Source of the DNA: Aliiruegeria lutimaris
GTDB taxonomy: Bacteria > Pseudomonadota > Alphaproteobacteria > Rhodobacterales > Rhodobacteraceae
Length of the DNA: 64,000 bases
Direction of reading: 5' to 3'
Assembly (NCBI RefSeq): GCF_900099935.1
Contig: NZ_FNEK01000016.1
Location: forward strand, 1-64,000
This document shows positions 36,761 to 45,611 of the stretch, one piece after another; within the stretch, counting starts at the first letter, position 1, and each line of letters begins with the position of its first letter. The notes under the pieces are model-generated. The model saw nothing but the letters and a program-made list of their open reading frames with translations, searched no databases and was not told the DNA's origin. The position numbers were made by a program, and so were the translations under genes.

Positions 36761-38232
36761 GCGTCCTGGCGCCGCTTGCCGTCTGCCTTGTCGCGGTTCT
36801 GTGTTTCGGCATCGGCCTTTGGAAAACCGCCATTGCGTCTTCGGCCAAGAGCGTCCTGTCGTCTGTTCAGGCCGGCGTTTCGGCCATGTCGGACCCGGAT
36901 ATGGACGACGCGGCCAAGGAACGCGCGGTGCAGAAGGCCGGGCTCTCGCTGATCGGCAAGACTTTCGGGCTGACGACCCGGCTGCTGGCGACCTTCGCGC
37001 TGGCCGCCCTGCCAATCTTCGCGGCGGATCTGGCCGGTCTTGTTCCCTATGCGGCCAGCATGGACATGATGCTGCGGTCGGAATTCATCATCGGCGTGTC
37101 GATTGTCGCCATTCTTGTTGGCGGCGGGATCTCCCGCAGCTTTGGCACCGCACAGACGGAGGCAAGTGACGAGCCCTATAACGCGGGCGACCAACTGGTG
37201 CACACGCTGGCATTCGCCTCTCCGGCGGTCATGCGTGGACTGGGGCGTCTGGACGACCGGCTGTTCGCCCGGACGATCTCCGAGGTCAAACTCGCTCACC
37301 CCGTCTTCATCACTTCGCTGGCACGCGGTGGCACGACAGCGGTTCTGAACGCGCTGCACGGGCTGCCCTCGGTTGCGACCCATCGCTACCGCGACATGCC
37401 CTTCATGACCGCACCGCTCTCATGGTCGCGCGTCTATGGCAGCCGCGCCCGTGCGGTCGCGCGCCGGGAACGCGCCCATGGCGACGGCATGGAGATCGAT
37501 CTCGACAGCCCGGAAGCCTTTGACGAGGTCCTGTGGCGTCTCTATTGGCCGGAGAAATATGGCGCGCGGAGCATTTCGCTCTGGCAGGAGAGCGATCAGC
37601 GGCCGCGGGCAGAAGATGTCTTCGACCGCCATTTTGCCAAGATCGGACATCTGCGGCGGCCTGAGACCGCGTCGGACGGCAACGTGCATTACCTGTCCAA
37701 GAACAACGCCAATATCGCGCGGCTCTCGCTTTTGCCCGCGATGTTCCCCGGTTGCCGGATCGTCGTGCCGCTGCGCAGCCCCGGCGCGCATGCGGCCTCG
37801 CTCCTGCGTCAGCACCGCAATTTCCTCGAACGGCACGCGACCGATGCCTTCACCCGCCGCTACATGCGCGATATCGGCCACCTGGAATTCGGCTCGCTTC
37901 TGAAACCGATCGCCTTTGATGGCTTTGAGCTGTCCGAACGGGACGCAACTGAGCCGGATTTCTGGCTGTCCTACTGGATCGCGGCTTTCAACGAGATCGC
38001 TCGCAAACGCGATGCCTGCCTTTTCGTCACGCAAGACGACCTGCGTGCGCGACCGCAAGCCACGATGCAGGCACTGTGTGAAGCGAGCGGAATCCCGGAT
38101 AACGGCGCCGATTTCACCGGCCATTTCCGGGCCGGGGCGGACAGTTTCAATGCCAGCGCCTTTTCTCCCGGCCTGCTGAAAGAGGCCGAGGAGATCTACG
38201 CAGAGCTGTCAAAAGGCGCCGTGCGCGGCTGA
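36757..38232 (+). CDS. membrane-anchored sulfotransferase domain protein
   Basis: The 491-residue protein has three membrane segments in residues 1-130 and then a cytoplasmic sulfotransferase domain. The domain has the 5'-PSB loop HPVFITSLARGGTTAVLNAL (about residues 180-199) and a 3'-phosphate region CRIVVPLRSPGAHAASLLRQ (about 336). It probably uses PAPS to sulfate a substrate presented at the membrane. Its ATG overlaps the preceding stop (ATGA). Combined with the arylsulfotransferase-like protein it gives the operon one cytoplasmic and one periplasmic sulfotransferase. Confidence 0.8.
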   Translation: MSVLAPLAVCLVAVLCFGIGLWKTAIASSAKSVLSSVQAGVSAMSDPDMDDAAKERAVQKAGLSLIGKTFGLTTRLLATFALAALPIFAADLAGLVPYAASMDMMLRSEFIIGVSIVAILVGGGISRSFGTAQTEASDEPYNAGDQLVHTLAFASPAVMRGLGRLDDRLFARTISEVKLAHPVFITSLARGGTTAVLNALHGLPSVATHRYRDMPFMTAPLSWSRVYGSRARAVARRERAHGDGMEIDLDSPEAFDEVLWRLYWPEKYGARSISLWQESDQRPRAEDVFDRHFAKIGHLRRPETASDGNVHYLSKNNANIARLSLLPAMFPGCRIVVPLRSPGAHAASLLRQHRNFLERHATDAFTRRYMRDIGHLEFGSLLKPIAFDGFELSERDATEPDFWLSYWIAAFNEIARKRDACLFVTQDDLRARPQATMQALCEASGIPDNGADFTGHFRAGADSFNASAFSPGLLKEAEEIYAELSKGAVRG

Positions 38233-38263
38233 TCGAACAAGGCGTGCCGCGCGGCCGGACGGA

Positions 38264-40282
38264 TTACTTCTTGCGTCGCGGCAACGCGTCGCCGCCACGG
38301 GGGGCCTTATTCACGACCGCCTTGGCCCTTGCCTTGTTCTTCTTGCTCGACGGTTTGCCCGGCGGCGGCGCCGCGCCTTTCTTCACATGCGGCTTGCGCG
38401 GCATTTCCTTGCCTTCGAAGGTGCCGGCGTCGCTCTTTTCCCACGTCTTTCCGGGCTTGCTTGCCTTGTGGCGAGGCTTGCGCGGCGCGGGGGCCTCGTC
38501 GCCGTCGGCGCCGGCCGCGCGCACGGGATTGTCCTTCCAGTCGGGCTTGGGCTTGTTCTTCCAGTCCGCTTTCGGCTTGTCCTTCCAGTCCGCCTTCGGC
38601 TTGTCTTTCCAGTCGGACTTGGGTTTGCCAGCCCCTGCCGGACGTGGCTTGCGCGGCCCATCCCCGGCGTCGAAGCGTTTGTTGGAAGGCGCGCTGCGCG
38701 GCCCGGTGGGCAGGGAGGGCGGCGAGGTCAGCCGAGTTGCGGTGACGCCGTCTTCCACGATCATGTCGGGGCCGAGCGCTTCGCAGAACCCGTCAACGCT
38801 GGCTTCGGCGATCTCGACATAGCTTTCGTCTGCCTTGAGCCGGATCGCGCCGATCTCGGTCTTGGTGATTCCTCCCGCCTTGCAGATCATCGGCAGGATG
38901 CGCCGCGGATCGGCGCCGGAATCGCGGCCAATGGAGAGCGAGAACCAGACGCTGGGCCCGAATTCCCGGCGCGGTTTCGGAGCCGCGTCCATTTCCGTCA
39001 ATTCCTCGGGAGCGGAATGCTGCGCGCGGTAGAGGCTCAGGAAGGCGTTGGCGATCTTTTCGGCCGGGAAGCTCCGTACGAGCCTTTCGATCACCTCGGA
39101 TTCGGACTCGGTCGAGCTTTCCTGCCAGACCGGATCGGCAAAAAGCCGGTCCTCGTCGCGTGTCAGGACCGCCTCAGCCGTCGGCGCGCCGCCCCATTCG
39201 GCCTTGATCTTGGCCGCGGCCAGAAGACGCTCGGCCTTCTTGCGGAACTTGGGCTGAACGACCAACGCGCTGACGCCCTTGCGCCCGGCACGACCCGTGC
39301 GTCCCGAACGGTGCAAAAGGGTTTCGTGGTTGGAGGGCAACTGGGCGTGAATCACGAGGTCGAGGTTCGGCAGGTCGAGCCCGCGCGCGGCGACATCGGT
39401 CGCCACGCAGACGCGAGCACGCCCGTCCCGCATCGACTGCAACGCGTGAGAACGTTCGGTCTGCGAGAGCTCGCCCGACAGCGCCACCACCTGGAAGCCG
39501 CGATTGGACAGGCGTGTGGTCAGCCGGTTCACCATCTCGCGCGTGTTGCCAAAGACAATGGCATTGGGTGCTTCGTGGTAGCGCAACGTGTTGATGACCG
39601 CGCTCTCGGCGTCACGATCGGCAACCAGCATGGCGCGATACTCGATATCGGCATGCTGGCTGGCCTCGGAACGCGTGACGATACGTACGGCTTCTTTCTG
39701 ATAGCTGCGGGCCAGTTGCTCGATCGGCTTTGGAACCGTCGCGGAGAACAGAAGCGTCTGCCGAGTGTCGGGGGCCTCGTCGAGGATAAATTCCAGATCC
39801 TCGCGGAAACCGAGATCCAGCATCTCGTCGGCCTCGTCGAGAACCACGGAGCGGATCGCGCTGAGGTCGATCGAGCCGCGCATGATATGGTCCCGCAGCC
39901 GCCCCGGCGTGGCAACGACCACGTGGGCGCCGCGTGCCAGCGTGCGCCGCTCGTCGCGCATGTCCATCCCGCCGACACAGGAGGCAACCAACGCGCCGGC
40001 CTTTGCGTAGAGCCAGGCAAGCTCGCGTTTGACCTGAAGTGCCAGCTCTCGCGTCGGCGCGATGACCAGTGCGAGAGGTGCGCCGGCGGAGCCGAAAACC
40101 TCGTCGCTGCGCAGGAGCGTGGGAGCGATGGCAAGACCGAAGCCAAGAGTCTTTCCGGACCCCGTCTGTGCCGAGACCAACAGGTCCGCTCCCTCCAGTT
40201 CAGGCTGCGTCACCGCCTCCTGAACAGGTGTGAGATTGGTATATCCGCGCTCTTGGAGCGCATCGGCAAGGGCTTTTTTCAC
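38264..40282 (-). CDS. DEAD-box RNA helicase
   Basis: The 672-residue helicase has all core motifs: LTPVQEAVTQPELEGADLLV, Walker A SAQTGSGKTLGF, VLDEADEML, FSATVPK, NAIVFGNTREMVNRL and HRSGRTGRAGRKG. A DbpA-type RNA-binding domain follows (VWFSLSIGRDSGADPRRILP, about residues 480-550). The tail of about 110 residues is Lys/Pro/Trp-rich and contains an 8-residue KPKADWKD repeat. It is probably a cold-shock or ribosome-assembly helicase. It converges on the sulfotransferase gene. Confidence 0.93.
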   Translation of the reverse strand: MKKALADALQERGYTNLTPVQEAVTQPELEGADLLVSAQTGSGKTLGFGLAIAPTLLRSDEVFGSAGAPLALVIAPTRELALQVKRELAWLYAKAGALVASCVGGMDMRDERRTLARGAHVVVATPGRLRDHIMRGSIDLSAIRSVVLDEADEMLDLGFREDLEFILDEAPDTRQTLLFSATVPKPIEQLARSYQKEAVRIVTRSEASQHADIEYRAMLVADRDAESAVINTLRYHEAPNAIVFGNTREMVNRLTTRLSNRGFQVVALSGELSQTERSHALQSMRDGRARVCVATDVAARGLDLPNLDLVIHAQLPSNHETLLHRSGRTGRAGRKGVSALVVQPKFRKKAERLLAAAKIKAEWGGAPTAEAVLTRDEDRLFADPVWQESSTESESEVIERLVRSFPAEKIANAFLSLYRAQHSAPEELTEMDAAPKPRREFGPSVWFSLSIGRDSGADPRRILPMICKAGGITKTEIGAIRLKADESYVEIAEASVDGFCEALGPDMIVEDGVTATRLTSPPSLPTGPRSAPSNKRFDAGDGPRKPRPAGAGKPKSDWKDKPKADWKDKPKADWKNKPKPDWKDNPVRAAGADGDEAPAPRKPRHKASKPGKTWEKSDAGTFEGKEMPRKPHVKKGAAPPPGKPSSKKNKARAKAVVNKAPRGGDALPRRKK
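38534..38629 (-). repeat. four 24-bp tandem repeats in the helicase tail
   Basis: Units start at 38534, 38558, 38582 and 38606 with CTTCCAGTC-type sequence, the last one reading TTTCCAG. Each unit encodes KPKXDWKD on the minus strand. Being in multiples of 24, copy-number change would keep the frame and alter only the length of the basic RNA-binding tail. Confidence 0.85.
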
Positions 40283-40428
40283 GGGAGGTCTTTCGGCTGA
40301 AACGTGCGGCCCGTCTTTTTGGAGCCGCTGGAAAGGCGATGGCGCAATCTACAGAAACGCGCGGGACATTCAATGAAAAAAGACCGGGAGAGGGAAGTGG
40401 ATGTCGGAATCGCCAATCTTGTAGCCGT

Positions 40429-40550
40429 TGGGGGGCCTCCCAAACCCCCGGGATATTTGACGTCAGAAGAAGACTGGAGTGTCCGGCACGTCTTCTGACC
40501 GGAAATATCCCGGGGGAGCGCCGGAAGGCGCGGGGGGCAAGGCCCCCAGC
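40429..40550. repeat. ATATCC-type intergenic element, copy D (head-to-head pair)
   Basis: Two intact cores face each other: GGATATTTGACGTCAGAAGA begins at 40451, and GTCTTCTGACCGGAAATATC ends at 40509. Both carry outer CCCGGG-type stems, GGGGGGCCTCCCAAACCCCC on the left and GGGGGAGCGCCGGAAGGCGC GGGGGGCAAGGCCCCC on the right. GTCAGAAGA/TCTTCTGAC can pair across the centre. It lies between the helicase and nagE genes. Confidence 0.75.
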
Positions 40551-40595
40551 ACGCTTCGCCACGCGCCAACCCCAACCTTGGGAACAGAGCAGTTC

Positions 40596-42647
40596 CTAGG
40601 ACGCCATCGCCCCGCGTAGCTCTCCGGCATATTGGTCCGCGTTAAGACCGACCAGAAGATGCATGACACCGTCCTCGAAGCGCTGAATGCCACGAACGCC
40701 CGCGTCGGCGAGCGCCGCCGTGTCGAGTTTCGCGTCATCCGCCAGCGTCACCCGCAAGCGCGTCTCGGCGCAGCTTTCCGCCACCTGGACATTGCCGGCA
40801 CCGCCGAGGGCCGCGAGAATGGCCTGCGCCTTCTCGGCTGCGTGCGGATCGGCCACGCGTGGCTTCGCCGCGTCGGGTTTGTAGACCACTTTTGGTGCCG
40901 CCGAGCCTTCAGGCAGTTCTGCCTCGTCGCCCGCCGTCCGCAGGTAGTCTTTCATGTCGGTCATCAATCCCTCCGATTGCGGCCCGAAGATCGCCTGCAG
41001 GTTGTTGCCGACCTGAACCACACCGGCCGCGCCGAGCGCCTTCAGCTTGTCCTGGTTGGCCTTTGTCACATCATTCACTTCGATCCGAAGGCGCGTAATG
41101 CAGGCATCGAGTCCCGCGATGTTGGAGCGCCCGCCAAAGGCCAGCACAAGCTCCTTGGACATCTGATCGGCAGAGGCGACGCCAGCCATGGCTGGACCCG
41201 CGTCCTCGGTCTCGCGGCCCGGCGTCTTGAGATCGAATTTCACGATCAGGGTCCGGAAGGTGAGGTAGTAGACCGCAGCGAAGATCGGGCCGAGGATCAG
41301 GATCACCCAGGGCTTGATGTTCGTAACCCAGAACAGGGCGAAATCGATGAAGCCGTGGCTGAAGGAGAAGCCGAGCCGGGCCCCGAGCAGGAAGGTGATG
41401 AGCTGCGCAAGGCCGGCCAGGACCGCGTGCACCGCGTAAAGCAGCGGGGCGACGAAGAGGAAGGCGAATTCCAGCGGTTCGGTGATGCCGGTCAGGAACG
41501 AGGTCAGCGCCGCCGAGATCATGATGCCCGACACCCGCGCCCGGTTCTCGGGGCGCGCGGTGTGGATGATCGCGAAGGCCGCGGCCGGCAGGCCGAACAT
41601 CTTGAAGATGAAGGCGCCGCCGAGAATGCCGGCCTCGTAGTCGCCGGCAAAGTAGCGGTTGATGACTCCGTGGACGACGTCACCGGAGTCCGTGGTGTAA
41701 GAGCCGACCTCGAAGAAGAATGGCACATTCCAGATATGGTGCAGGCCGAATGGGATCAGCGCCCGTTCCACCACACCATAGGTCGTCACCGCCATGGCCG
41801 GGTTGCCATAGGCCGCCCAGTCGCCGAAATCGCGGATCATCGCACCGATCGGCGGCCAGATGACGGCCAGTACGGCGGCCAGCGCGATGGCGGCGAAGGA
41901 GGTGGCGATGGGCACGAAGCGCTTGCCGGCGAAGAAGCCGAGATAGGGCGGCAGCTTCATCCGGAAGAACCGGTTGAACATCGAGGCTGCGACGAGGCCG
42001 ATCAGGATGCCGCCGAAAACGCCGGTATCAATGCTCTCGAAACCGAAGATCTGCTTGATCTCGGCCCGGCTCTGCGCGGCCGGGAAGGGCTGCATCGCGC
42101 CCTCGCCGGTGGACAGATGCGCCACGCCGTCCTGCAGGGTAAAGGGGATGGAGATGTCGCCACAGGTGACGATTTCCTCCTGCAGATCCGCGATGCGGAT
42201 CTTTTCCAATGTGCGGCCGTCTGGGTCCAGGCAGACGAAGCGTTCTCGCCCGACATCATATTCGACATAGGCCGACTGGTTCTGGAAACTGATCGGCTCG
42301 ACCGGCGCAAAGAGCTGGATGGAGAGCAACCCCATCACCCCGAGCGCGGCGGTCAGGACGAAATAGCCCACCGTGGCGGACATCGCGGCCACGCCGTCAT
42401 TGTCGGTGAAGCCCACCACGACGCCGATGGCGAAGATCAGCGGCAGGATGCCGAAGACCGCACCACCGGAGGCTTCCATGATCTCGCCAACGGTTATGAG
42501 CCATGGCGCGAGGCTGTCGGAACCGGCGATGGAGGCGCCGACGCCGAGCAGGATACCGGCGACGGGGAGCACCGAAACCGGTAGCATGAGCGCCTTGCCG
42601 ACCTTCTGGAGGGTCCCGAAGCTCTTGTCGATAAATGCATTTGCCAT
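40596..42647 (-). CDS. nagE: PTS EIICBB transporter for N-acetylglucosamine/glucose
   Basis: The 683-residue protein has an EIIC domain of the glucose family (VGKALMLPVSVLPVAGILLG, FGLHHIWNVPFFFEVG, GITEPLEFAFLFVAPLLYAV). Two EIIB-like domains follow, with phospho-Cys motifs GLDACITRLRIEV and ESCAETRLRVTL. It imports and phosphorylates the sugar. EIIC carries an unusual insert of about 100 residues after the fourth helix with a Cys pair (RFVCLDPDGR, EIVTCGDISI). It lies 15 bp after nagF, which supplies EIIA. N-acetylglucosamine is likeliest from context; glucose is possible. Confidence 0.85.
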   Translation of the reverse strand: MANAFIDKSFGTLQKVGKALMLPVSVLPVAGILLGVGASIAGSDSLAPWLITVGEIMEASGGAVFGILPLIFAIGVVVGFTDNDGVAAMSATVGYFVLTAALGVMGLLSIQLFAPVEPISFQNQSAYVEYDVGRERFVCLDPDGRTLEKIRIADLQEEIVTCGDISIPFTLQDGVAHLSTGEGAMQPFPAAQSRAEIKQIFGFESIDTGVFGGILIGLVAASMFNRFFRMKLPPYLGFFAGKRFVPIATSFAAIALAAVLAVIWPPIGAMIRDFGDWAAYGNPAMAVTTYGVVERALIPFGLHHIWNVPFFFEVGSYTTDSGDVVHGVINRYFAGDYEAGILGGAFIFKMFGLPAAAFAIIHTARPENRARVSGIMISAALTSFLTGITEPLEFAFLFVAPLLYAVHAVLAGLAQLITFLLGARLGFSFSHGFIDFALFWVTNIKPWVILILGPIFAAVYYLTFRTLIVKFDLKTPGRETEDAGPAMAGVASADQMSKELVLAFGGRSNIAGLDACITRLRIEVNDVTKANQDKLKALGAAGVVQVGNNLQAIFGPQSEGLMTDMKDYLRTAGDEAELPEGSAAPKVVYKPDAAKPRVADPHAAEKAQAILAALGGAGNVQVAESCAETRLRVTLADDAKLDTAALADAGVRGIQRFEDGVMHLLVGLNADQYAGELRGAMAS

Positions 42648-42662
42648 TGTCAGTCTCCGGGA

Positions 42663-45188
42663 TCAGTAATCGAGCGGAACAAGCGCGCGCACTTCGGCGG
42701 CGCTGTCGGCCTTGAGGGCCTTCTCGGCGAATTCGCGGCATTGGCTCATCGAATATTGCCGAACGGCGGCCTTGATCGAGGGCAGTGCGGGCACGCTGAC
42801 CGATAATTCGTCGACGCCCAGCCCGACAAGGATCGGCACGGCCTGCTCGTCGCTGGCGATGCCGCCACAGACGCCGACCCATTTGCCATGGGCATGGGCG
42901 CCTTCGACGGTCTGGCCGATCAGCTTGAGTACGGCGGGGCTCATCGCGTCCGCCAGGGGAGCGAGCTTGGGGTGGCCGCGATCCATTGCCAGCGTGTATT
43001 GCGTCAGGTCATTGGTGCCGATGGAGAAGAAATCGGCCTCGCGCGCGAATTGCTCGGCCATGACCGCCGCAGAGGGAACCTCGACCATGATGCCGACCTG
43101 TACCGGCTCGCTGCGGCCGGTATTCCGGGTTTCTTCGTCAACCACCGCCCTGAGCGAGCGGAATTCATCGAGCGAGGAGATCATGGGGAACATCATGCCC
43201 AGCCGTGAGTTGTCCTGAACCTGAAGGATCGCGCGGATCTGTGTGCGCAGGATCTCGGGGCGGTCGATGGCGAGGCGGACGCCGCGCACGCCCAGGAACG
43301 GGTTTTCCTCGCGCGGAAGTGGCAGGTAGGGCAAGGGCTTGTCGCCGCCCACATCCAGCGTACGGATGATCAGCGGCCTTTGCCCGAGCGCATCGGAAAC
43401 GTCCTGGTATATCGCCCGCTGTTCTTGCTCGGTGGGGGCGGTGGCGCGCTCGAGGAACAGGAATTCCGAGCGCAGAAGGCCGACCCCTTCGCCGCCAAGC
43501 CGCACCGCTTCCTCGGCCTCGGCGACGCCGCCGACATTGGCGACGACCTCAATGCGATGGCCATCCGTGGTGGTGGCATCCTCGTGCGCAGCGGCAATAT
43601 CGGCCTTGCGCTTGACCTCGGCGCGTTCGGTCGCCTGCCGGATCCGATCGACCTCGTCGCCGTCGGGATTGAGCCGCAACGTACCGCGAGCGCCGTCGAT
43701 CACGACCATCGTGCCGGGTGCGATGTCCAGCGCATGTGGCTCGATGCCGGCCACGGCGGGCAGGTCCAGCGCGCGGGCCAGAATGGCGACATGGGAAGTC
43801 GCCCCGCCGCCAATGGTGCAGAAGCCGACCACACGGTTGCGGTCGAGGCTGGCCGTGTCGGATGGCGTCAGGTCCTCGGCGATGAGGATCGTGCCCTCGG
43901 GCAGTTCCGGTTGCTCCAGCGGTTCCCCGGTCAGGATCGACAGCACCCGGCGACCCACATCGCGCAGGTCGCTCGCGCGGGCGGCGAGCAATTCGTTGGG
44001 CAAGGCTTCAAGTTGCAGCGCCTGCGAGGAATAGGCCTGCTGCCAGGCGTATTCGGCACTCTTGCCCTTTGCGATGGCGCTTTCGGCGACGTCGATAAGG
44101 TCCGGGTCCTCGAGCAATTCCATATGCGCGGCAAAGATCGCCGCCTTGGACGGGTCTGCCTGTGCGTGCAACTCGGCTTGAAGCGCTTCCAGTTGAACCT
44201 TGGCGACGTCGATCGCATCATCCAGGCGGCGCCGCTCTGTGTGCGGGTCCGCACCCGTCTCGGGAACCTCGATCTCGGTGCGTCTGAGCTGGAACACTTT
44301 TCCGACGGCGAGGCCAGGAGAGGCGGAGACGCCAAGGAGCAGGTTCGGGTCGTCGGAGCGCCGCCTGGGAACGGGTGCCGCGACCGGCTTGATGACGGTG
44401 GTCGCGGGCGCCGGGGCAGGGGGCGTGCCCTCGTCGCCGAGCCCGGAGGCCAGTTCCGGGGCCAGCGTGTTTATTGCCTCCGCCGCGTCGAGCCCTTCGG
44501 CGACGATCTGCACCTTGGCCCCCTGTTCGAGGTTCAGCCGCATGATCGAGACAACGCTCTTGGCGTTTGCCTGATCCTCGCCCCGTTGCAACAGCACGCG
44601 CGAAGCGAATTTCTTGGCCATGTTCGACAGTACCGCGGCGGGCCGCGCATGCAGCCCGGTCGGGTTCGGGATCACGATGGCCTCGGAGACGATCATCTCG
44701 CCACCCTGAACGGCCTGCTCGGAAGTAGCGGCCATTTCGACGGTCATGATAATGTCCCGCCCGGCGGAGACCGTGCCGATGGCAGGCGTCAGCGAGGCGA
44801 CCACGTCGCTATTGGTGACTATCACCTGCGTCAGCAGGCTCTTGGCTCTGATCGCCAGCATCTGCGCGTCGAAGGCAATCAATGGATCGCCCGCGGCGAC
44901 GCTCTGCCCTTCTGTCACCTTGGGCTCGAACCCTTCGCCCTTCAGCTTCACCGTGTCGAGCCCGATATGCAGCATCACTTCGAGCCCTTCGGGCGAAGTG
45001 ATCGTCACCGCGTGGCCGGCGCGGTGGAGTTGGCTGATCGTACCCGCGCAGGGCGCTGTCAGAAGCTGGTTGAGAGGGTCGATCGAAACACCATCGCCTA
45101 CCATCTTGCCCGCGAAAACCGGATCGGGCACCTGTTCGAGAGGCAACATTACGCCATCAAGCGGCGCCACGAGTTCAATTCTGGGCAT
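42663..45188 (-). CDS. nagF: PTS EIIA-HPr-EI fusion phosphotransferase
   Basis: The 841-residue protein joins glucose-type EIIA (LVAPLDGVMLPLEQVPD, His in EVMLHIGLDTVKLKGEGF), HPr (phospho-His in NPTGLHARPAAVLSNMAKKF) and enzyme I (His in GGATSHVAILARALDLPA, Cys in GVCGGIASDEQAV). It moves phosphate from PEP to the EIIB domains of NagE. The ATG at 45188 follows AGGAGGACAAC; the open frame to 45311 covers leader hairpins and is not coding. Together with nagE this is a self-contained sugar PTS. Confidence 0.93.
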   Translation of the reverse strand: MPRIELVAPLDGVMLPLEQVPDPVFAGKMVGDGVSIDPLNQLLTAPCAGTISQLHRAGHAVTITSPEGLEVMLHIGLDTVKLKGEGFEPKVTEGQSVAAGDPLIAFDAQMLAIRAKSLLTQVIVTNSDVVASLTPAIGTVSAGRDIIMTVEMAATSEQAVQGGEMIVSEAIVIPNPTGLHARPAAVLSNMAKKFASRVLLQRGEDQANAKSVVSIMRLNLEQGAKVQIVAEGLDAAEAINTLAPELASGLGDEGTPPAPAPATTVIKPVAAPVPRRRSDDPNLLLGVSASPGLAVGKVFQLRRTEIEVPETGADPHTERRRLDDAIDVAKVQLEALQAELHAQADPSKAAIFAAHMELLEDPDLIDVAESAIAKGKSAEYAWQQAYSSQALQLEALPNELLAARASDLRDVGRRVLSILTGEPLEQPELPEGTILIAEDLTPSDTASLDRNRVVGFCTIGGGATSHVAILARALDLPAVAGIEPHALDIAPGTMVVIDGARGTLRLNPDGDEVDRIRQATERAEVKRKADIAAAHEDATTTDGHRIEVVANVGGVAEAEEAVRLGGEGVGLLRSEFLFLERATAPTEQEQRAIYQDVSDALGQRPLIIRTLDVGGDKPLPYLPLPREENPFLGVRGVRLAIDRPEILRTQIRAILQVQDNSRLGMMFPMISSLDEFRSLRAVVDEETRNTGRSEPVQVGIMVEVPSAAVMAEQFAREADFFSIGTNDLTQYTLAMDRGHPKLAPLADAMSPAVLKLIGQTVEGAHAHGKWVGVCGGIASDEQAVPILVGLGVDELSVSVPALPSIKAAVRQYSMSQCREFAEKALKADSAAEVRALVPLDY

Positions 45189-45611
45189 GTTGTCCTCCTG
45201 TTGTCGGCTCGTCCTCCGCCGACATGTTTCCCGTCTTTCCCAGACGGGAGATGAAATGATCACAGCTATGCGTCTTGCCGGGTGTGGGGTGGCGAGGCTG
45301 GAGCGTTCCAAGGGCGGGCCGCGCGCAGCCGCGGTCGGCCCGCCGTCGCCGGCCTGAGCGATTGCTGTCGGGAAAGGCCCGTTCGGCCCCCGAAATATCC
45401 GGCCTGAATGCCCTGCGGGATCCGATGATCAGCCTCCCCACGATTCGTGCCCGCGCTTCCTGATCCTAGGCCGGGTTCGCGCGTTCAATCCAGTATTCGT
45501 TGGAGATTCACACCTTTGCCGCTGAGGAAAGACGAATGGGCATGACGCCAAGCGCCCCCGGCGCGCCGAAAACGGGCGTCTCGGGGGGGCACGCTATTGC
45601 TGCAGCCGTTC
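45189..45611. other. intergenic region upstream of nagF
   Basis: The leader of nagF (minus strand) holds two tandem stems: GTCGGC/GCCGAC (45203-45223) and CCCGTCT/AGACGGG (45230-45248). Further out is GC-rich DNA with a weak GGCCCCCGAAATATCC at about 45386-45401, reminiscent of the ATATCC repeat family but lacking its stems. A GC-rich stem near 45549-45595 may serve the end of the opine-type gene. No gene is seen. Confidence 0.5.
45203..45248 (-). promoter_or_regulatory. tandem hairpins in nagF leader
   Basis: Two perfect stems lie 15-60 bp before the nagF start codon: GTCGGC (45203) with GCCGAC (45218), and CCCGTCT (45230-45236) with AGACGGG (45242-45248). The proximal stem lies just upstream of the AGGAGG site. 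They could be operators or a translational control structure. No regulator gene is beside the operon. Confidence 0.4.

Noticed and set aside
38534-38629. CRISPR-like array
   Set aside because: The repeats are contiguous without spacers and encode protein in frame; no cas gene is present.
45175-45441. 88-codon open frame upstream of nagF
   Set aside because: It covers the nagF leader hairpins and ribosome-binding site in another frame; its Arg-rich composition suggests noise.
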